A stretch of DNA of 64,000 nt, from positions 281,987 to 345,986 of the forward strand of contig CAWBSE010000002.1 in the NCBI GenBank assembly GCA_963791425.1, given 5' to 3'. This document shows, piece by piece, positions 28,610 to 37,565 of this stretch. Numbering within the stretch: position 1 is the first letter of the stretch; each line of letters opens with the position of its first letter. This DNA is from DATBLE01 sp963791425 (GTDB lineage: Bacteria > Actinomycetota > Thermoleophilia > Gaiellales > Gaiellaceae). The notes below the pieces were generated by a model that did no database searches, was not told where the DNA came from, and saw nothing but the letters and a program-made list of their open reading frames with translations. The translations under genes and the position numbers were made by a program.

Positions 28610-29340
28610 TCAGCCAGACCCGGGCCGAACTCCTGAAGATCCGCTCGACGCGCACGACGCTCGGGCTCGTGCTCGGCATGGTCGCGATCGTGCTCCTGTT
28701 CGTGCTGCTGACCGGATTCCTGGCGCACGCGTTCGACCTCTCGAGGAAGAACGACCAGCAGAGCTACCTCGGAATCGGCAGCCTCTCCGCGCTGTTCGCG
28801 GCGCTTGCCGGTGTCCTCGTCGTCACGAGCGAGTACCGCTTCGGGACGATCCGGCCGACGTTCCTGTTCACGCCGCGACGGTCGCGGGTCATCGGGGCGA
28901 AGCTGGCCGCGTCGATGCTCGCGGGGGTCGCGTTCGCCGTCGTCGGGCTCGGGTTGTCATTCGGCATCGGCCGCGTGATCCTGGCCGGACGGAACATCCC
29001 GTTCGCACTGGACGGCAGCGACGTCGCGCAACTCCTGTTCGGGGGTCTGGCGGGGGTGGCGCTCTGGGGCGCGATCGGCGTCGGGCTCGCGTCGATCCTG
29101 CGCAACCAGATCGGCGCGGTGATCGGGCTGATCGCGTGGTCGCTGCTGGTCGAGAACCTGCTCTTCGGGCTCGTTCCGTCAGTCGGGCGCTTCACCCCGG
29201 GGCGGGCGACCGACGCGCTGATGGGCATGAGCGACCGCCATCTGCTGCCGGCGGCAGCAGGCGGAGCGGTGCTCGTCGCCTGGGCGGTAGTGCTCGCCGC
29301 CGTCGGCATCTTCCTGACCGCGCGGAGGGACGTGAACTGA
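28606..29340 (+). CDS. ABC-2-type permease
   Basis: 244 residues with six hydrophobic segments (GLVLGMVAIVLLFVLLTGFL, LFAALAGVLVV and later helices) and the N-terminal ISQTRAELLKIRSTRTTLGL amphipathic entry typical of ABC-2 permeases. It partners the preceding ATPase in export of an unknown substrate or in bacitracin/antibiotic-type resistance. The final GAACTGA lies over the start of the MoaD-MoaE gene. Confidence 0.87.
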   Translation: MISQTRAELLKIRSTRTTLGLVLGMVAIVLLFVLLTGFLAHAFDLSRKNDQQSYLGIGSLSALFAALAGVLVVTSEYRFGTIRPTFLFTPRRSRVIGAKLAASMLAGVAFAVVGLGLSFGIGRVILAGRNIPFALDGSDVAQLLFGGLAGVALWGAIGVGLASILRNQIGAVIGLIAWSLLVENLLFGLVPSVGRFTPGRATDALMGMSDRHLLPAAAGGAVLVAWAVVLAAVGIFLTARRDVN

Positions 29341-29966
29341 TCCGGGTGCGCGTCTTTGCCGGTCTGCGCGAGCGCGCCGGCTGGTCGGAGAAGGAGATCG
29401 ACGTCGTCGGCTGCGTCGGCGATGTCTGGGCCGAGCTCGGTCTCGGCGACGAGCCGGCCGGGTTGCTCTACGCGGTCAACCAGGAGTACGCCGACCGCGA
29501 CCGGAAGCTCGTCGACGGCGACGAGGTCGCGCTGATCCCGCCCGTCTCGGGCGGTGCGTTCCTCCTCTCCGAAGAACCGCTCGATCCGGCGGCGGTGATC
29601 GCCGAGGCGACCGTCCCCGAGGCGGGCGCGGTCGCGAGCTTCGTCGGCACGACCCGCGTCAACTCGCGCGGGCGCGTCGTCCACTACCTCGACTACGAGG
29701 CGTACGGGGGCATGGCCGAGAAGGTGATGGCCGAACTCGCGGACGGGCTGAAGGCGAAGCACGAGCTCTGCGAGGTCGCGATCCACCACCGGGTCGGCCG
29801 CGTGGACATCGGCGGCATCTCGGTCGTGATCGCCGTGTCCGCCCCCCACCGCGCCGCCGCGCTGGCCGCGTGCGCCGAGGCGATCGACACGCTCAAGGAG
29901 ACGGTGCCGCTCTGGAAGAAAGAGGTCTACGAGGGCGGCGAGGAGTGGATCGGGCGCGGGTCGTGA
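29337..29966 (+). CDS. MoaD-MoaE fusion (molybdopterin synthase, both subunits)
   Basis: About 209 residues. Residues 1-80 are a ubiquitin-like MoaD (RVRVFAGLRERAGW ending VALIPPVSGG, the Gly-Gly that is thiocarboxylated). Residues 85-209 are MoaE (VASFVGTTRVNSRGR, LDYEAYGGMA, IHHRVGRVDIGG, PLWKKEVYEGGEEWI with the catalytic lysines). Here the MoaD Gly-Gly is internal, so it must act inside the fusion or be cut. It makes molybdopterin from cyclic pyranopterin phosphate. No ATG is in frame: the position that best fits the ribosome site (GGAGGG, 7 bases) is CTG 29337, and GTG 29346 is the first usual start. Confidence 0.85.
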   Translation: MIRVRVFAGLRERAGWSEKEIDVVGCVGDVWAELGLGDEPAGLLYAVNQEYADRDRKLVDGDEVALIPPVSGGAFLLSEEPLDPAAVIAEATVPEAGAVASFVGTTRVNSRGRVVHYLDYEAYGGMAEKVMAELADGLKAKHELCEVAIHHRVGRVDIGGISVVIAVSAPHRAAALAACAEAIDTLKETVPLWKKEVYEGGEEWIGRGS

Positions 29967-29987
29967 ACCCCGCGCCGCCCACAACCA

Positions 29988-30575
29988 CTAGTTGAGCGTG
30001 TTCAGCGGGACCGCGTCGATCTGCGCGTAGCGCGCGTCGACCGACGAGGCGGACCCGCGCGTGATCGCCGCGCATTCCAGGTCGATCACGCCCGGTGACG
30101 TCAGCGTGATCGCCGCCTGCAGCGGGACGTTCGCCTCGTACGCCTCGGTCGTCGCTACCGGCGCCTCGAGCACGACCCGGTCCTGGTCGACCATCGCCGA
30201 CGTGCCCTCCAGCTTGAGGTCGCACGGGACGAACACCGCGTCCGACCCCGGCTGGTTGATCAGGTTCGTCTTCGCGTGGACGAGGAACGTGCCGGCCGGC
30301 AGCCCCAGCTTCAGGATCGAGACCGATGTCGAGCTCGAGAAGACGACGTCTCCCGGGTTTGCGATCGCGTAGCCGTGGGTCGGCCCGCCGAGGTCGATCG
30401 CGGTCTCGTGGCGGCGGCACGAGGCCGGGCTGGAAACGACACGAAGGTCACCGGGGCCGTCCTTGTAACAGGCGTGGATCACGCCGTCGGTCCCCGGGAT
30501 CGCCCCCCACGCGATCCCTGCCCCGGCAACGACGGCCACTGCAAGTGCGGCACCGACGGCTGAACGTGTGCGCAT
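29988..30575 (-). CDS. Secreted protein of unknown function, common in Thermoleophilia
   Basis: 195 residues with a signal peptide (RTRSAVGAALAVAVVAGAGI, cut near residue 24), then IPGTDGVIHACYKDGPGDLR, a short CYK-type motif that opens many secreted thermoleophilian proteins. The rest is beta-rich with paired cysteines. No enzyme motif is seen. It is divergent from the aminopeptidase operon across about 150 bp. Confidence 0.65.
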   Translation of the reverse strand: MRTRSAVGAALAVAVVAGAGIAWGAIPGTDGVIHACYKDGPGDLRVVSSPASCRRHETAIDLGGPTHGYAIANPGDVVFSSSTSVSILKLGLPAGTFLVHAKTNLINQPGSDAVFVPCDLKLEGTSAMVDQDRVVLEAPVATTEAYEANVPLQAAITLTSPGVIDLECAAITRGSASSVDARYAQIDAVPLNTLN

Positions 30576-30730
30576 TGCGACACCCCCTGTCTGGACGACC
30601 GCGGGATCGTGACAGATGTGACGCTATGACGTCGTGGCGCAGACCGCCCAGACGCGCAGCGCCCAATCGGCAGGAGGGCCGCGCTCCCGTAGGGGAAGGC
30701 GACGCCGATACCATCAACGGCTTGGAGCGC

Positions 30731-31682
30731 ATGGCGCATCCGGGTTGGTGCGAGAACCTCGTCGGGGCCGCCGGGCTGAAACCGGGCGAGCGCGTGCTCG
30801 TCGTCGTCGACGAGCCGCTGCTGGTCGAGGGGTCGGAGCTGGCCGCGTGCGTCAAGGACGCCGGCGGCGAGCCGCGGCTCGAGCTCTGGGGCGGCGAGCG
30901 GCCGCTGACGAACGCTCCACCCGGCGTGCTCGAGGGCGGGCACGAGGCCGACGTGTCGTTCTTCATCGCTCAGGCCCCGCGCGGCGACGAGGCGGAGGCG
31001 CGCTTCCAGCTGATGGGGGCGGTGATCGGCCACGGCGGCCGGCAGATCTTCATGGGCCTCGTCGACGGCGAGCTGCTGCGCGGCGAGCTGTCGGCGCCGC
31101 CGCCGGACCTGGCCGAGCCGGCGCGCCGCCTGATCGCCGAGCTCGAGGGCTGCGACACGATCCGGATCCGCGGCGCAGCCGGCACCGACCTGACGCTGCA
31201 GGATCACGGGACGTCCGTGGCTGACCGACGCCGCCGAGCTCGAGCCCGGCCACACTGCGAACTTCCCGGGCGGCGAGATCTTCGTCGCGCCGCACGCCGA
31301 CGGCGCCGACGGCGTCCTCGTCGCCGATCTGACCGTGCCGTACACGGTCGAGGGCCTCGTCGACGAGCCGGTCACGCTGCGCTTCGAGCGCGGGCGCGTC
31401 ACCTCGATCGAGGGCGGTCGCGCCGCCGACATGCTCCGCGAGTTGGTCGAGAGCGCCGGCGTGGGCGCGGACGTGATCGCCGAGCTCGGGATCGGGCTCA
31501 ACCACGCCGTCGAGCCGCGCGGCCACGTGATGCTCGACGAGAAGGCGGGCGGCACCGCGCACGTCGCGATCGGCCGCAACACCGGCTCGTACGGCGGCGA
31601 CAACGAGGCGAAGATCCACGTCGACTGCATCTTTTCCGCACCGGTGATCGAGGCCGACGGCCGCGCGGTCGATATTCCTTAG
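30731..31682 (+). CDS. M29-type aminopeptidase, one frameshift
   Basis: The first frame gives MAHPGWCENLVGAAGLKPGE to about residue 158 (GTDLTL). One base appears inserted near 31204, after which the frame WLTDAAELEPGHTANFPGGE continues to the stop at 31682. The metal-ligand blocks typical of the AmpS/aminopeptidase T group are present: NFPGGEIFVAPHADGADG, ELGIGLNHAVEP, and HVAIGRNTGSYGGDNEAKIH. It removes N-terminal residues from peptides using two metal ions. It leads an operon with the M50 protease (4 bases) and the LOG gene. Confidence 0.8.
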
Positions 31683-31686
31683 TGGC

Positions 31687-32343
31687 ATGGACTTTCCGCC
31701 CGAGATCCCCGAGCGCGACTACCGCCCGATCCACCCCGAGCCGGCGTGGCGGTCGCTGGCGCGGAAGATCTGGGCGCCGCTCGCGGTCGTGCTCGGCCTG
31801 GTCGTCAAGTTCGGCTTCGCGTTCGCCAAGTTCGCCTCGATCTTCATCGCCGTCGGCGGCTACGCGCTGCTCTGGGGCTGGCAGTTCGCCGTCGGCTTCG
31901 TCCTTCTGATCTTCATCCACGAGCTCGGCCACTTCGTCGAGGCGCGGCGCCGCGGCTTCAACGCGTCGTGGCCGGTGTTCATCCCGTTCCTCGGCGCCTA
32001 CGTGAAGATCCGCGACGCGCGGATGAACCCGTGGCAGAACTTCTGGATCTCGTGGGCCGGCCCGTTCGTGGGCGGCGTCGGCGCGGCGGCGGTCTGGCTC
32101 GTCGGCGAGCAGCAGCACTCGCAGATGCTCCAGGCGCTCGGCTACGTCGGCTTCCTGCTCAACCTGTTCAACATGCTCCCGATCGGGTTCCTCGACGGCG
32201 GCTCGATCTGGCGGTCGATCAAGACGATGCGTGCCGGCGGCACGCCCGGCAAGGCGCAGGTCGCCACCGTCGCCTACGTCGGGCTCGCCGCGTTGCTCGT
32301 CATCGGGATGTTCGCGGCCCACGTGCCGCAGCACCGCCTCTAG
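31687..32343 (+). CDS. Membrane metalloprotease of the site-2 protease family (M50)
   Basis: 218 residues with about five membrane spans. The zinc motif HELGH (78-82) lies in a hydrophobic helix, and the second ligand is in NMLPIGFLDGGS near residue 165, the NxxPxxxLDGG signature. These proteases cut substrates within or beside the membrane, in regulated proteolysis or signal-peptide clearance. It overlaps the LOG gene start at its TAG. Confidence 0.88.
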   Translation: MDFPPEIPERDYRPIHPEPAWRSLARKIWAPLAVVLGLVVKFGFAFAKFASIFIAVGGYALLWGWQFAVGFVLLIFIHELGHFVEARRRGFNASWPVFIPFLGAYVKIRDARMNPWQNFWISWAGPFVGGVGAAAVWLVGEQQHSQMLQALGYVGFLLNLFNMLPIGFLDGGSIWRSIKTMRAGGTPGKAQVATVAYVGLAALLVIGMFAAHVPQHRL

Positions 32344-33019
32344 TGGCCGTCGACCAGACGCATCCTCGAGCACGACGTCCTCGCGGTCGACGCGCACGTC
32401 GAGCTGATCGCCGAGGAGCTGCGCCTGGGGTTCGAGGCGGTCGACCGGATCCCGCGTCCTGCGGCGACGGTCTTCGGGTCGGCGCGGACATCCCACATGG
32501 ACGGCGACTACGAGCAGGCCCGCGGCGTGCGGCCGCGCGCTCGCCGAGGCCGGCTTCGCGGTCGTCACCGGCGGCGGCCCCGGCGTGATGGAGGCGGCGA
32601 ACCGCGGCGCGAAGGAAGGCAGCGGCTTCTCGGTCGGCTTCAACATCGAGCTTCCGCACGAGCAGGACGCGAACCCCTATTGCGACCTGGTCGTCACGTT
32701 CAAGCACTTCTACGCACGCAAGGTGATGCTGGTGAAGGCGGCCGAGGGGTTCGTCCTCTTCCCCGGCGGCTTCGGCACGCTCGACGAGCTGTTCGAGTCG
32801 CTGACGCTGATCCAGACCGACAAGGTGCGCGAGTTCCCGGTCTCCCTGATCGGCACCGACTACTGGAGCGGCCTGATCGACTGGATCACGGCCCGCCCGC
32901 TCGCCGACGAGAAGATCTCGCCGGAGGACCTGACGCTCCTGCAGGTGACCGACGACGTGAACGTCGCGGTCGCGGCGATCCAGGACTGCTGGGGGCGGAC
33001 AAGCGCGGACACGAAGTAG
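32343..33019 (+). CDS. LOG-family (TIGR00730) nucleoside monophosphate phosphoribohydrolase, two frameshifts
   Basis: Conserved text runs through frame changes near 32360 and 32535: ILEHDVLAVDAHVELIAEEL, then RALAEAGFAVVTGGGPGVME, then the signature PGGFGTLDELFE and the end CWGRTSADTK. Both LOG motifs (GGGPGxMxA and PGGxGTxxE) are intact. LOG proteins release cytokinin-type bases or free ribose-5-phosphate from nucleotides. The start is uncertain; GTG 32343 overlaps the stop of the M50 gene. A 12-base palindrome (33020-33031) follows the stop. Confidence 0.78.
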
Positions 33020-33117
33020 GGGGCTAGCCCCACCCACGAGAACCGGCCAGCACCGTGGCCGCCGCCCGCGCGGCGGGGCAGCCTTGGGTCAACATCAGCT
33101 ACGACACGGAGTTGACC

Positions 33118-34743
33118 ATGAACATCACCTCGCCGATCCGCCCGCTGTACCAGGCTCAGACCTACCGGGAACTCCTGTTCCTCGTCGCCGGGATTCCGAT
33201 CGCAGCCGCGGTGTTCGGCGTCCTGGTTGCGGGCTGGACCTCGCTCGCCGTGCTGGCCGTGACCCCGCTCGTCGTGCCGGTCCTACTCGGCTATCGCGGC
33301 GTCGTCGGACTGCTCGCCCGCGGCGATGCGTCGCTGGCGCGGTCGCTGCTCGGCACCGACGTCGGGCCGACCGCCTGGTCGGAAGGCCGCGGCTTCTGGG
33401 GCCGCGCGCGAGCGGTGTTCCTCGATCCGGCGTTCTGGCGGCAGCAGGGCTACCTCCTGCTGCGGATGGCGATCGGCTTCGCACTCGGGATCGCCGAGCT
33501 CTCCCTGATCGCAGTCGGATTCGGCTGGATGACGCTGCCCGTCTGGTACCGCTGGACCGACAACAACTACGGGTCGTGGCAGGTCGACACGGTCGGGCGG
33601 GCGTTCCTGTTCGTCCCTGCCGGTGCCCTCGTGCTCGTCGGCGCGGCCTGGGCAGCCCGCGGGCTCGGGGCGCTGTCGGCGTGGCAGGTGCGCTCCCTGC
33701 TCACACCGCGCCCGGCGCCCGCCACGCCCGAGGAACTGCGCCGGTACCGGCGCCGGGCGCTCTGGATCGACGGCTGCACCGCCGCCGGGCTCGTCCTGGT
33801 GACGACGATCATCTGGGCCGCCACCGGTGCCGGGTACTTCTGGCCGGAGTGGGTGCTGCTCCCGCTCGCCCTGCTGTTCGCGATCCACGTCGTCGTCGAA
33901 CTGGTGGTCGAGAAGCTTCCACGGGCGGACGGTTTCACCAGAGGTATGGCGATCCACGGCGGTGTCGTCGCGGCGCTCGTCGTGTTCGTCCTGGCGATCT
34001 GGGCAGTGACCGAGCGTGGCACCTTCTGGCCGGCGTGGGTCATGCTCGGCCTCGCGATCCCGCTCGTGCTCCACTTCTTCGTCGGCCGGAGCACGACACG
34101 CGGCCGGCTCGCCCGCCGCGTCGAAACGCTGGAGACCTCCCGGCTCGGAGCCGTCGAGGAGCAGGACGCCGAGCTCCGCCGCATCGAGCGCGACCTGCAC
34201 GACGGCGCCCAGGCGCGGCTGGTCGCGCTCGGGCTGAGCCTCGGCATGGCCGAGCAGAAGTTCCGCTCCGATCCCGAGGAAGCGGAGAAGCTCGTCGCGG
34301 AGGCCCGGGCAGGCGTCGCCGAGGCACTGGTCGAGCTGCGCGACCTCGCCCGGGGCATCTACCCGCCGGTGCTGTCCGACCGTGGTATCGGCGCCGCGCT
34401 CGAGACGCTCGCCGACCGCAGCCCGCTGCCGACGACGGTCACGGTCGACCTCCCCGAACGGCCACCGGCGCGCGTCGAGACCGCCGCCTACTTCGTCGCC
34501 GCCGAGGCGCTCGCGAACGCGGCGAAGCACTCGGGCGCGAGCCGCATCGACATCTCCGTCGCGCGCCGAGCCGGCAGGCTGGAGATGGAGATCGCCGACG
34601 ACGGCCACGGCGGCGCCGACGCGACCGGGAGCGGGCTCGTCGGCCTGCGCCGGCGGGTCGAGGCTCTCGACGGGACGCTCGCGGTGCAGAGCCCCGAGGG
34701 CGGCCCCACCACGATCCGAGCGGAGCTGCCGTGCGCATCGTGA
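33118..34743 (+). CDS. Sensor histidine kinase with membrane sensor and 2TM domains
   Basis: 541 residues. An N-terminal sensor region of about 190 residues has four membrane segments of the 'putative sensor' type common in streptomycete kinases, followed by two pairs of membrane helices (about 220-330), then a HisKA_3 helix with RIERDLHDGAQARL (His361) and a HATPase domain with AEALANAAKHSG, DDGHGGA and GSGLVGLRRR. It phosphorylates the regulator encoded by the next gene, which overlaps it by 13 bases. ATG 33118 is chosen because the upstream in-frame extension is Ala-rich and unconserved. Confidence 0.87.
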   Translation: MNITSPIRPLYQAQTYRELLFLVAGIPIAAAVFGVLVAGWTSLAVLAVTPLVVPVLLGYRGVVGLLARGDASLARSLLGTDVGPTAWSEGRGFWGRARAVFLDPAFWRQQGYLLLRMAIGFALGIAELSLIAVGFGWMTLPVWYRWTDNNYGSWQVDTVGRAFLFVPAGALVLVGAAWAARGLGALSAWQVRSLLTPRPAPATPEELRRYRRRALWIDGCTAAGLVLVTTIIWAATGAGYFWPEWVLLPLALLFAIHVVVELVVEKLPRADGFTRGMAIHGGVVAALVVFVLAIWAVTERGTFWPAWVMLGLAIPLVLHFFVGRSTTRGRLARRVETLETSRLGAVEEQDAELRRIERDLHDGAQARLVALGLSLGMAEQKFRSDPEEAEKLVAEARAGVAEALVELRDLARGIYPPVLSDRGIGAALETLADRSPLPTTVTVDLPERPPARVETAAYFVAAEALANAAKHSGASRIDISVARRAGRLEMEIADDGHGGADATGSGLVGLRRRVEALDGTLAVQSPEGGPTTIRAELPCAS

Positions 34744-35378
34744 TCGCGGAGGATCTCGCCCTCCTGCGCGACGGGCTCGCGCGGCTGCTGCGCGACAACG
34801 AGTTCGAGGTCGTCGCCGAGGTCGCGGACGCGGACGCGCTCGTCCACGCCGTCCTGCGCGAGCACCCCGACCTGGCGATCGTCGACATCCGCCTGCCGCC
34901 GACGTTCCGCGACGAGGGCCTGCGCGCCGCCCTCGAGCTGCGGCGCACGGCACCGGAGACCGCGATCCTGATCCTGTCCCAGTACGTCGAGCACACGTAT
35001 GCGTCGGAGTTGCTCGCCGAGGCGGGCGGCGCGGGGGGCGTCGGCTACCTGCTCAAGGATCGCGTCCTCGACGTCGCCGACTTCGTCGACGCCGTCCGCC
35101 GCGTTGCCTCAGGAGGCACCGCGCTCGATCCGGAGGTCGTCTCGCAGCTGCTCGGCCGTCGGGACGCGCGCCCGCTCGACGCGCTGACCCCGCGCGAGCT
35201 CGAGGTGCTGACGCTGATGGCTGAGGGGCGCTCGAACGCGGCGATCGCGGAGGCGCTCGTCCTCTCGGTCGGCGCCGTCGAGAAGCACATCGCGAGCATC
35301 TTCCAGAAGCTCCGGCTGCCGCCGTCCGACACCGACCACCGGCGCGTTCTCGCCGTCCTCGCGTACCTGCAGGGCTAG
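34731..35378 (+). CDS. NarL/LuxR-family response regulator, partner of the kinase at 33118
   Basis: 215 residues: receiver with IAEDLALLRDGL, phospho-acceptor Asp52 in IVDIRLPP and Lys in GYLLKDRV, then a LuxR helix-turn-helix with LTPRELEVLTLMAEGRS and ALVLSVGAVEKHIASIFQKL. The GTG start at 34731 lies inside the kinase gene, indicating coupled translation. Targets are unknown. A 29-bp palindrome follows the stop. Confidence 0.9.
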   Translation: MRIVIAEDLALLRDGLARLLRDNEFEVVAEVADADALVHAVLREHPDLAIVDIRLPPTFRDEGLRAALELRRTAPETAILILSQYVEHTYASELLAEAGGAGGVGYLLKDRVLDVADFVDAVRRVASGGTALDPEVVSQLLGRRDARPLDALTPRELEVLTLMAEGRSNAAIAEALVLSVGAVEKHIASIFQKLRLPPSDTDHRRVLAVLAYLQG

Positions 35379-35379
35379 C

Positions 35380-35408
35380 GTCTTAACAGTGCCAGGCACT
35401 GTTAAGAC
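35380..35408. terminator. 29-bp perfect palindrome between response regulator and carboxypeptidase
   Basis: GTCTTAACAGTGCC and GGCACTGTTAAGAC are exact inverse complements around one A. It lies between the convergent ends of the regulator (35378) and the carboxypeptidase (35414) and can end both transcripts. It is much more AT-rich than its neighbours and lacks the usual T run. Confidence 0.6.
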
Positions 35409-35413
35409 GGGGC

Positions 35414-36250
35414 TCAGCCGCGGGTCGCGAAGCCGTAGTCGAACAGCTTCTTCACGTCGCCGTACGAGTCGTCCGCGCCCAGGATCACGGCGATCAGCCA
35501 GACGCCGTTGCGGCGGACGGAGGCGACGAGGCAGTGCTTCGCGATCGTCGTCCACCCCGTCTTGACGCCGTTCGCGCCGGGGTAGTCGCCGATCAGGTGG
35601 TTCTTGTTGACGTAGATCTTCTCGCCGATCCCGGGCCACGGGACGTGCTTGACCTTCGTGCGCACGACGGCGCGGAACCTCGGGTTCCACATCGCGTACC
35701 GGGCGAGCGAGGCCATGTCCCAGGCGGACGAGTAGTTGTCCTTGTCGAGCAGGCCGCTGGGGCTGCGGAAGTGCGAGTCCTTCAGGCCCAGCGCGCGGGC
35801 CTTCTGGTTCATCAGCGCGACGAAGTGGGCTCGCGTCCCGCCGGCGCCGATCGCGAGCGTGAGCGCCGTGTCGTTGCCGGAGAAGAGCAGCGCGCCGTAG
35901 AAGAGCTTCCACGCCTGCACCTTCTCGCCGGGCCGCAGCCCCTCCGTGATCGGGGCGACGCGTCGCACGGACTTGTCGACCGTGACCATGTCGTGGGCGC
36001 GCAGGTGCTCCATCGCGACGATCGCGGTCATGATTTTCGTCGTCGACGCGATCGGCAACCGCCGGTGCTCGTGCTTCGCCCAGAGAACGGTGCCGTTGCC
36101 CGCGTCGATCAGGATCGCCGCCTTCGCCGTCACCCTGATCCCGTGGGCGGCGAGCGAGCCGTTCTGATGCACGAGGGGTGCGCGCTGCGCGGCTGCGGCC
36201 GGGACGAGCGCGAGGACGATCAGCGCTGCCAGCAGGGACAATCTGCGCAC
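35414..36250 (-). CDS. D-alanyl-D-alanine carboxypeptidase (peptidase S11, DacA/DacB-like)
   Basis: 278 residues: signal peptide (1-21), then the penicillin-binding active site: STTK (Ser69, Lys72), SGN (124-126) and KTG near residue 230 in GANGVKTGWTT. It trims the terminal D-Ala from peptidoglycan stem peptides outside the membrane, limiting cross-linking. No C-terminal anchor helix is present, so it may be secreted. The start is GTG 36250. It is divergent from selA across 43 bp. Confidence 0.92.
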   Translation of the reverse strand: MRRLSLLAALIVLALVPAAAAQRAPLVHQNGSLAAHGIRVTAKAAILIDAGNGTVLWAKHEHRRLPIASTTKIMTAIVAMEHLRAHDMVTVDKSVRRVAPITEGLRPGEKVQAWKLFYGALLFSGNDTALTLAIGAGGTRAHFVALMNQKARALGLKDSHFRSPSGLLDKDNYSSAWDMASLARYAMWNPRFRAVVRTKVKHVPWPGIGEKIYVNKNHLIGDYPGANGVKTGWTTIAKHCLVASVRRNGVWLIAVILGADDSYGDVKKLFDYGFATRG

Positions 36251-36293
36251 GCGCCTCAGGGTAACGCGCCGACCGGCGCCTAGACTTCCCTAC

Positions 36294-37565
36294 GTGCAGC
36301 TCCGCGATCTCCCCTCCGTGGACGAGCTCGCCCGCGCCGCGGACGACCCGCTCGCGGTCGACGCCGCGCGGCTCGTGATCGACCGTGCGCGGGAGGAGAT
36401 CCTCGCCGGCGCGGACCCCGGCGACCTCGAGGCGCGCCTCCGCGACGAGCTTGCCGACGCGCGGCGCCCGCGGCTCCGCCGCGTCCTGAACGCGACCGGC
36501 GTGATCGTGCACACGAACCTCGGCCGCGCCCCGCTCCCCGCCGCGGCGATCGAGCGCGTCCGCGAGGCTGCGAGCGGCTACTCGAACCTCGAGTACGACC
36601 TCGAGGCCGGCGAGCGCGGCTCGCGCCAGGATCACGTCGCCGGGATCCTCCACCGGCTGACCGGCGCCGAGGCCGCGCTGGTCGTGAACAACAATGCCGC
36701 CGCGGTGCTGCTCGCGCTCGCCGCGCTCGCCGAAGGGCGCGAGGTGCTCGTCTCGCGCGGCGAGCTGATCGAGATCGGCGACGGCTTCCGCATCCCCGAC
36801 GTGCTCGTCCGCTCCGGGGCGCGGCTGGTCGAGGTGGGGACGACGAACCGCACCCGCGCCGCCGACTACGAGCGCGCGATCGGGCCTGACACCGCGCTGC
36901 TCCTGCGCGTCCACCAGTCGAACTTCCGCGTGGTCGGCTTCACCGAGCAGGCCTCGACCGCCGAGCTGGCCGAGGTCGCGACGCGACACGGGTTGCCGCT
37001 CGTTGACGACCTCGGCTCCGGCGTGCTCGTGCAGCTGCCGGACGAGCCCTCGGTGCGCGACTCGCTCGCGGCCGGCGCCGACCTCGTCTGCTTCTCCGGC
37101 GACAAGCTGCTCGGCGGCCCACAGGCGGGCATCGTCGTCGGCCGCGCCGACCTGGTCGAGCGCCTCCGCCGCCATCCGCTGCAGCGCGCGCTCCGCGCCG
37201 ACAAGCTCACGCTCGCCGCACTCGAGGGGACGCTCTCGCTGTACCTCGACGGCGGCGAGATCCCCGTGCTGCGGATGGTCACCGAGGACCCCGACGCCGT
37301 TCGCGGCCGCGCCGAGCGGCTCGCCGCCCTCGTCGGCGGCACGATCGAGGAGACGGTTGCCCGCGTCGGCGGTGGCGCGCTCCCGCTGGCCGAGCTGCCG
37401 CGCTTCGCCTGCGCGGTCGAGGAGACGCTGGCGACGCCCCTCCGCACGGGCGAGCCGCCCGTCGTCGGCGTCGTCCGCGACGGGAAGCTGCTGCTCGACT
37501 GCCGCACGCTCACCGACGGCGAACTCGACGAGGTCGCCGCCGCGGTCGCCCGCGCCAGAGAATGA
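36294..37565 (+). CDS. selA: L-seryl-tRNA(Sec) selenium transferase
   Basis: 423 residues, close to the usual 430-460. The PLP enzyme converts seryl-tRNA(Sec) to selenocysteinyl-tRNA(Sec) with selenophosphate. Hallmarks: RVLNATGVIVHTNLGRAPL (60-80), VNNNAAAVLLALAAL, RGELIEIGDGFRIPDV and the PLP lysine Lys271 in FSGDKLLGGPQAG. First gene of a five-gene overlapping operon with a methyltransferase, selB, an NfeD-like gene and a GH88 gene. The matching tRNA-Sec is at 54468-54559. The GTG start gives the conserved LPSVDEL near the N-terminus. Confidence 0.95.
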   Translation: MQLRDLPSVDELARAADDPLAVDAARLVIDRAREEILAGADPGDLEARLRDELADARRPRLRRVLNATGVIVHTNLGRAPLPAAAIERVREAASGYSNLEYDLEAGERGSRQDHVAGILHRLTGAEAALVVNNNAAAVLLALAALAEGREVLVSRGELIEIGDGFRIPDVLVRSGARLVEVGTTNRTRAADYERAIGPDTALLLRVHQSNFRVVGFTEQASTAELAEVATRHGLPLVDDLGSGVLVQLPDEPSVRDSLAAGADLVCFSGDKLLGGPQAGIVVGRADLVERLRRHPLQRALRADKLTLAALEGTLSLYLDGGEIPVLRMVTEDPDAVRGRAERLAALVGGTIEETVARVGGGALPLAELPRFACAVEETLATPLRTGEPPVVGVVRDGKLLLDCRTLTDGELDEVAAAVARARE

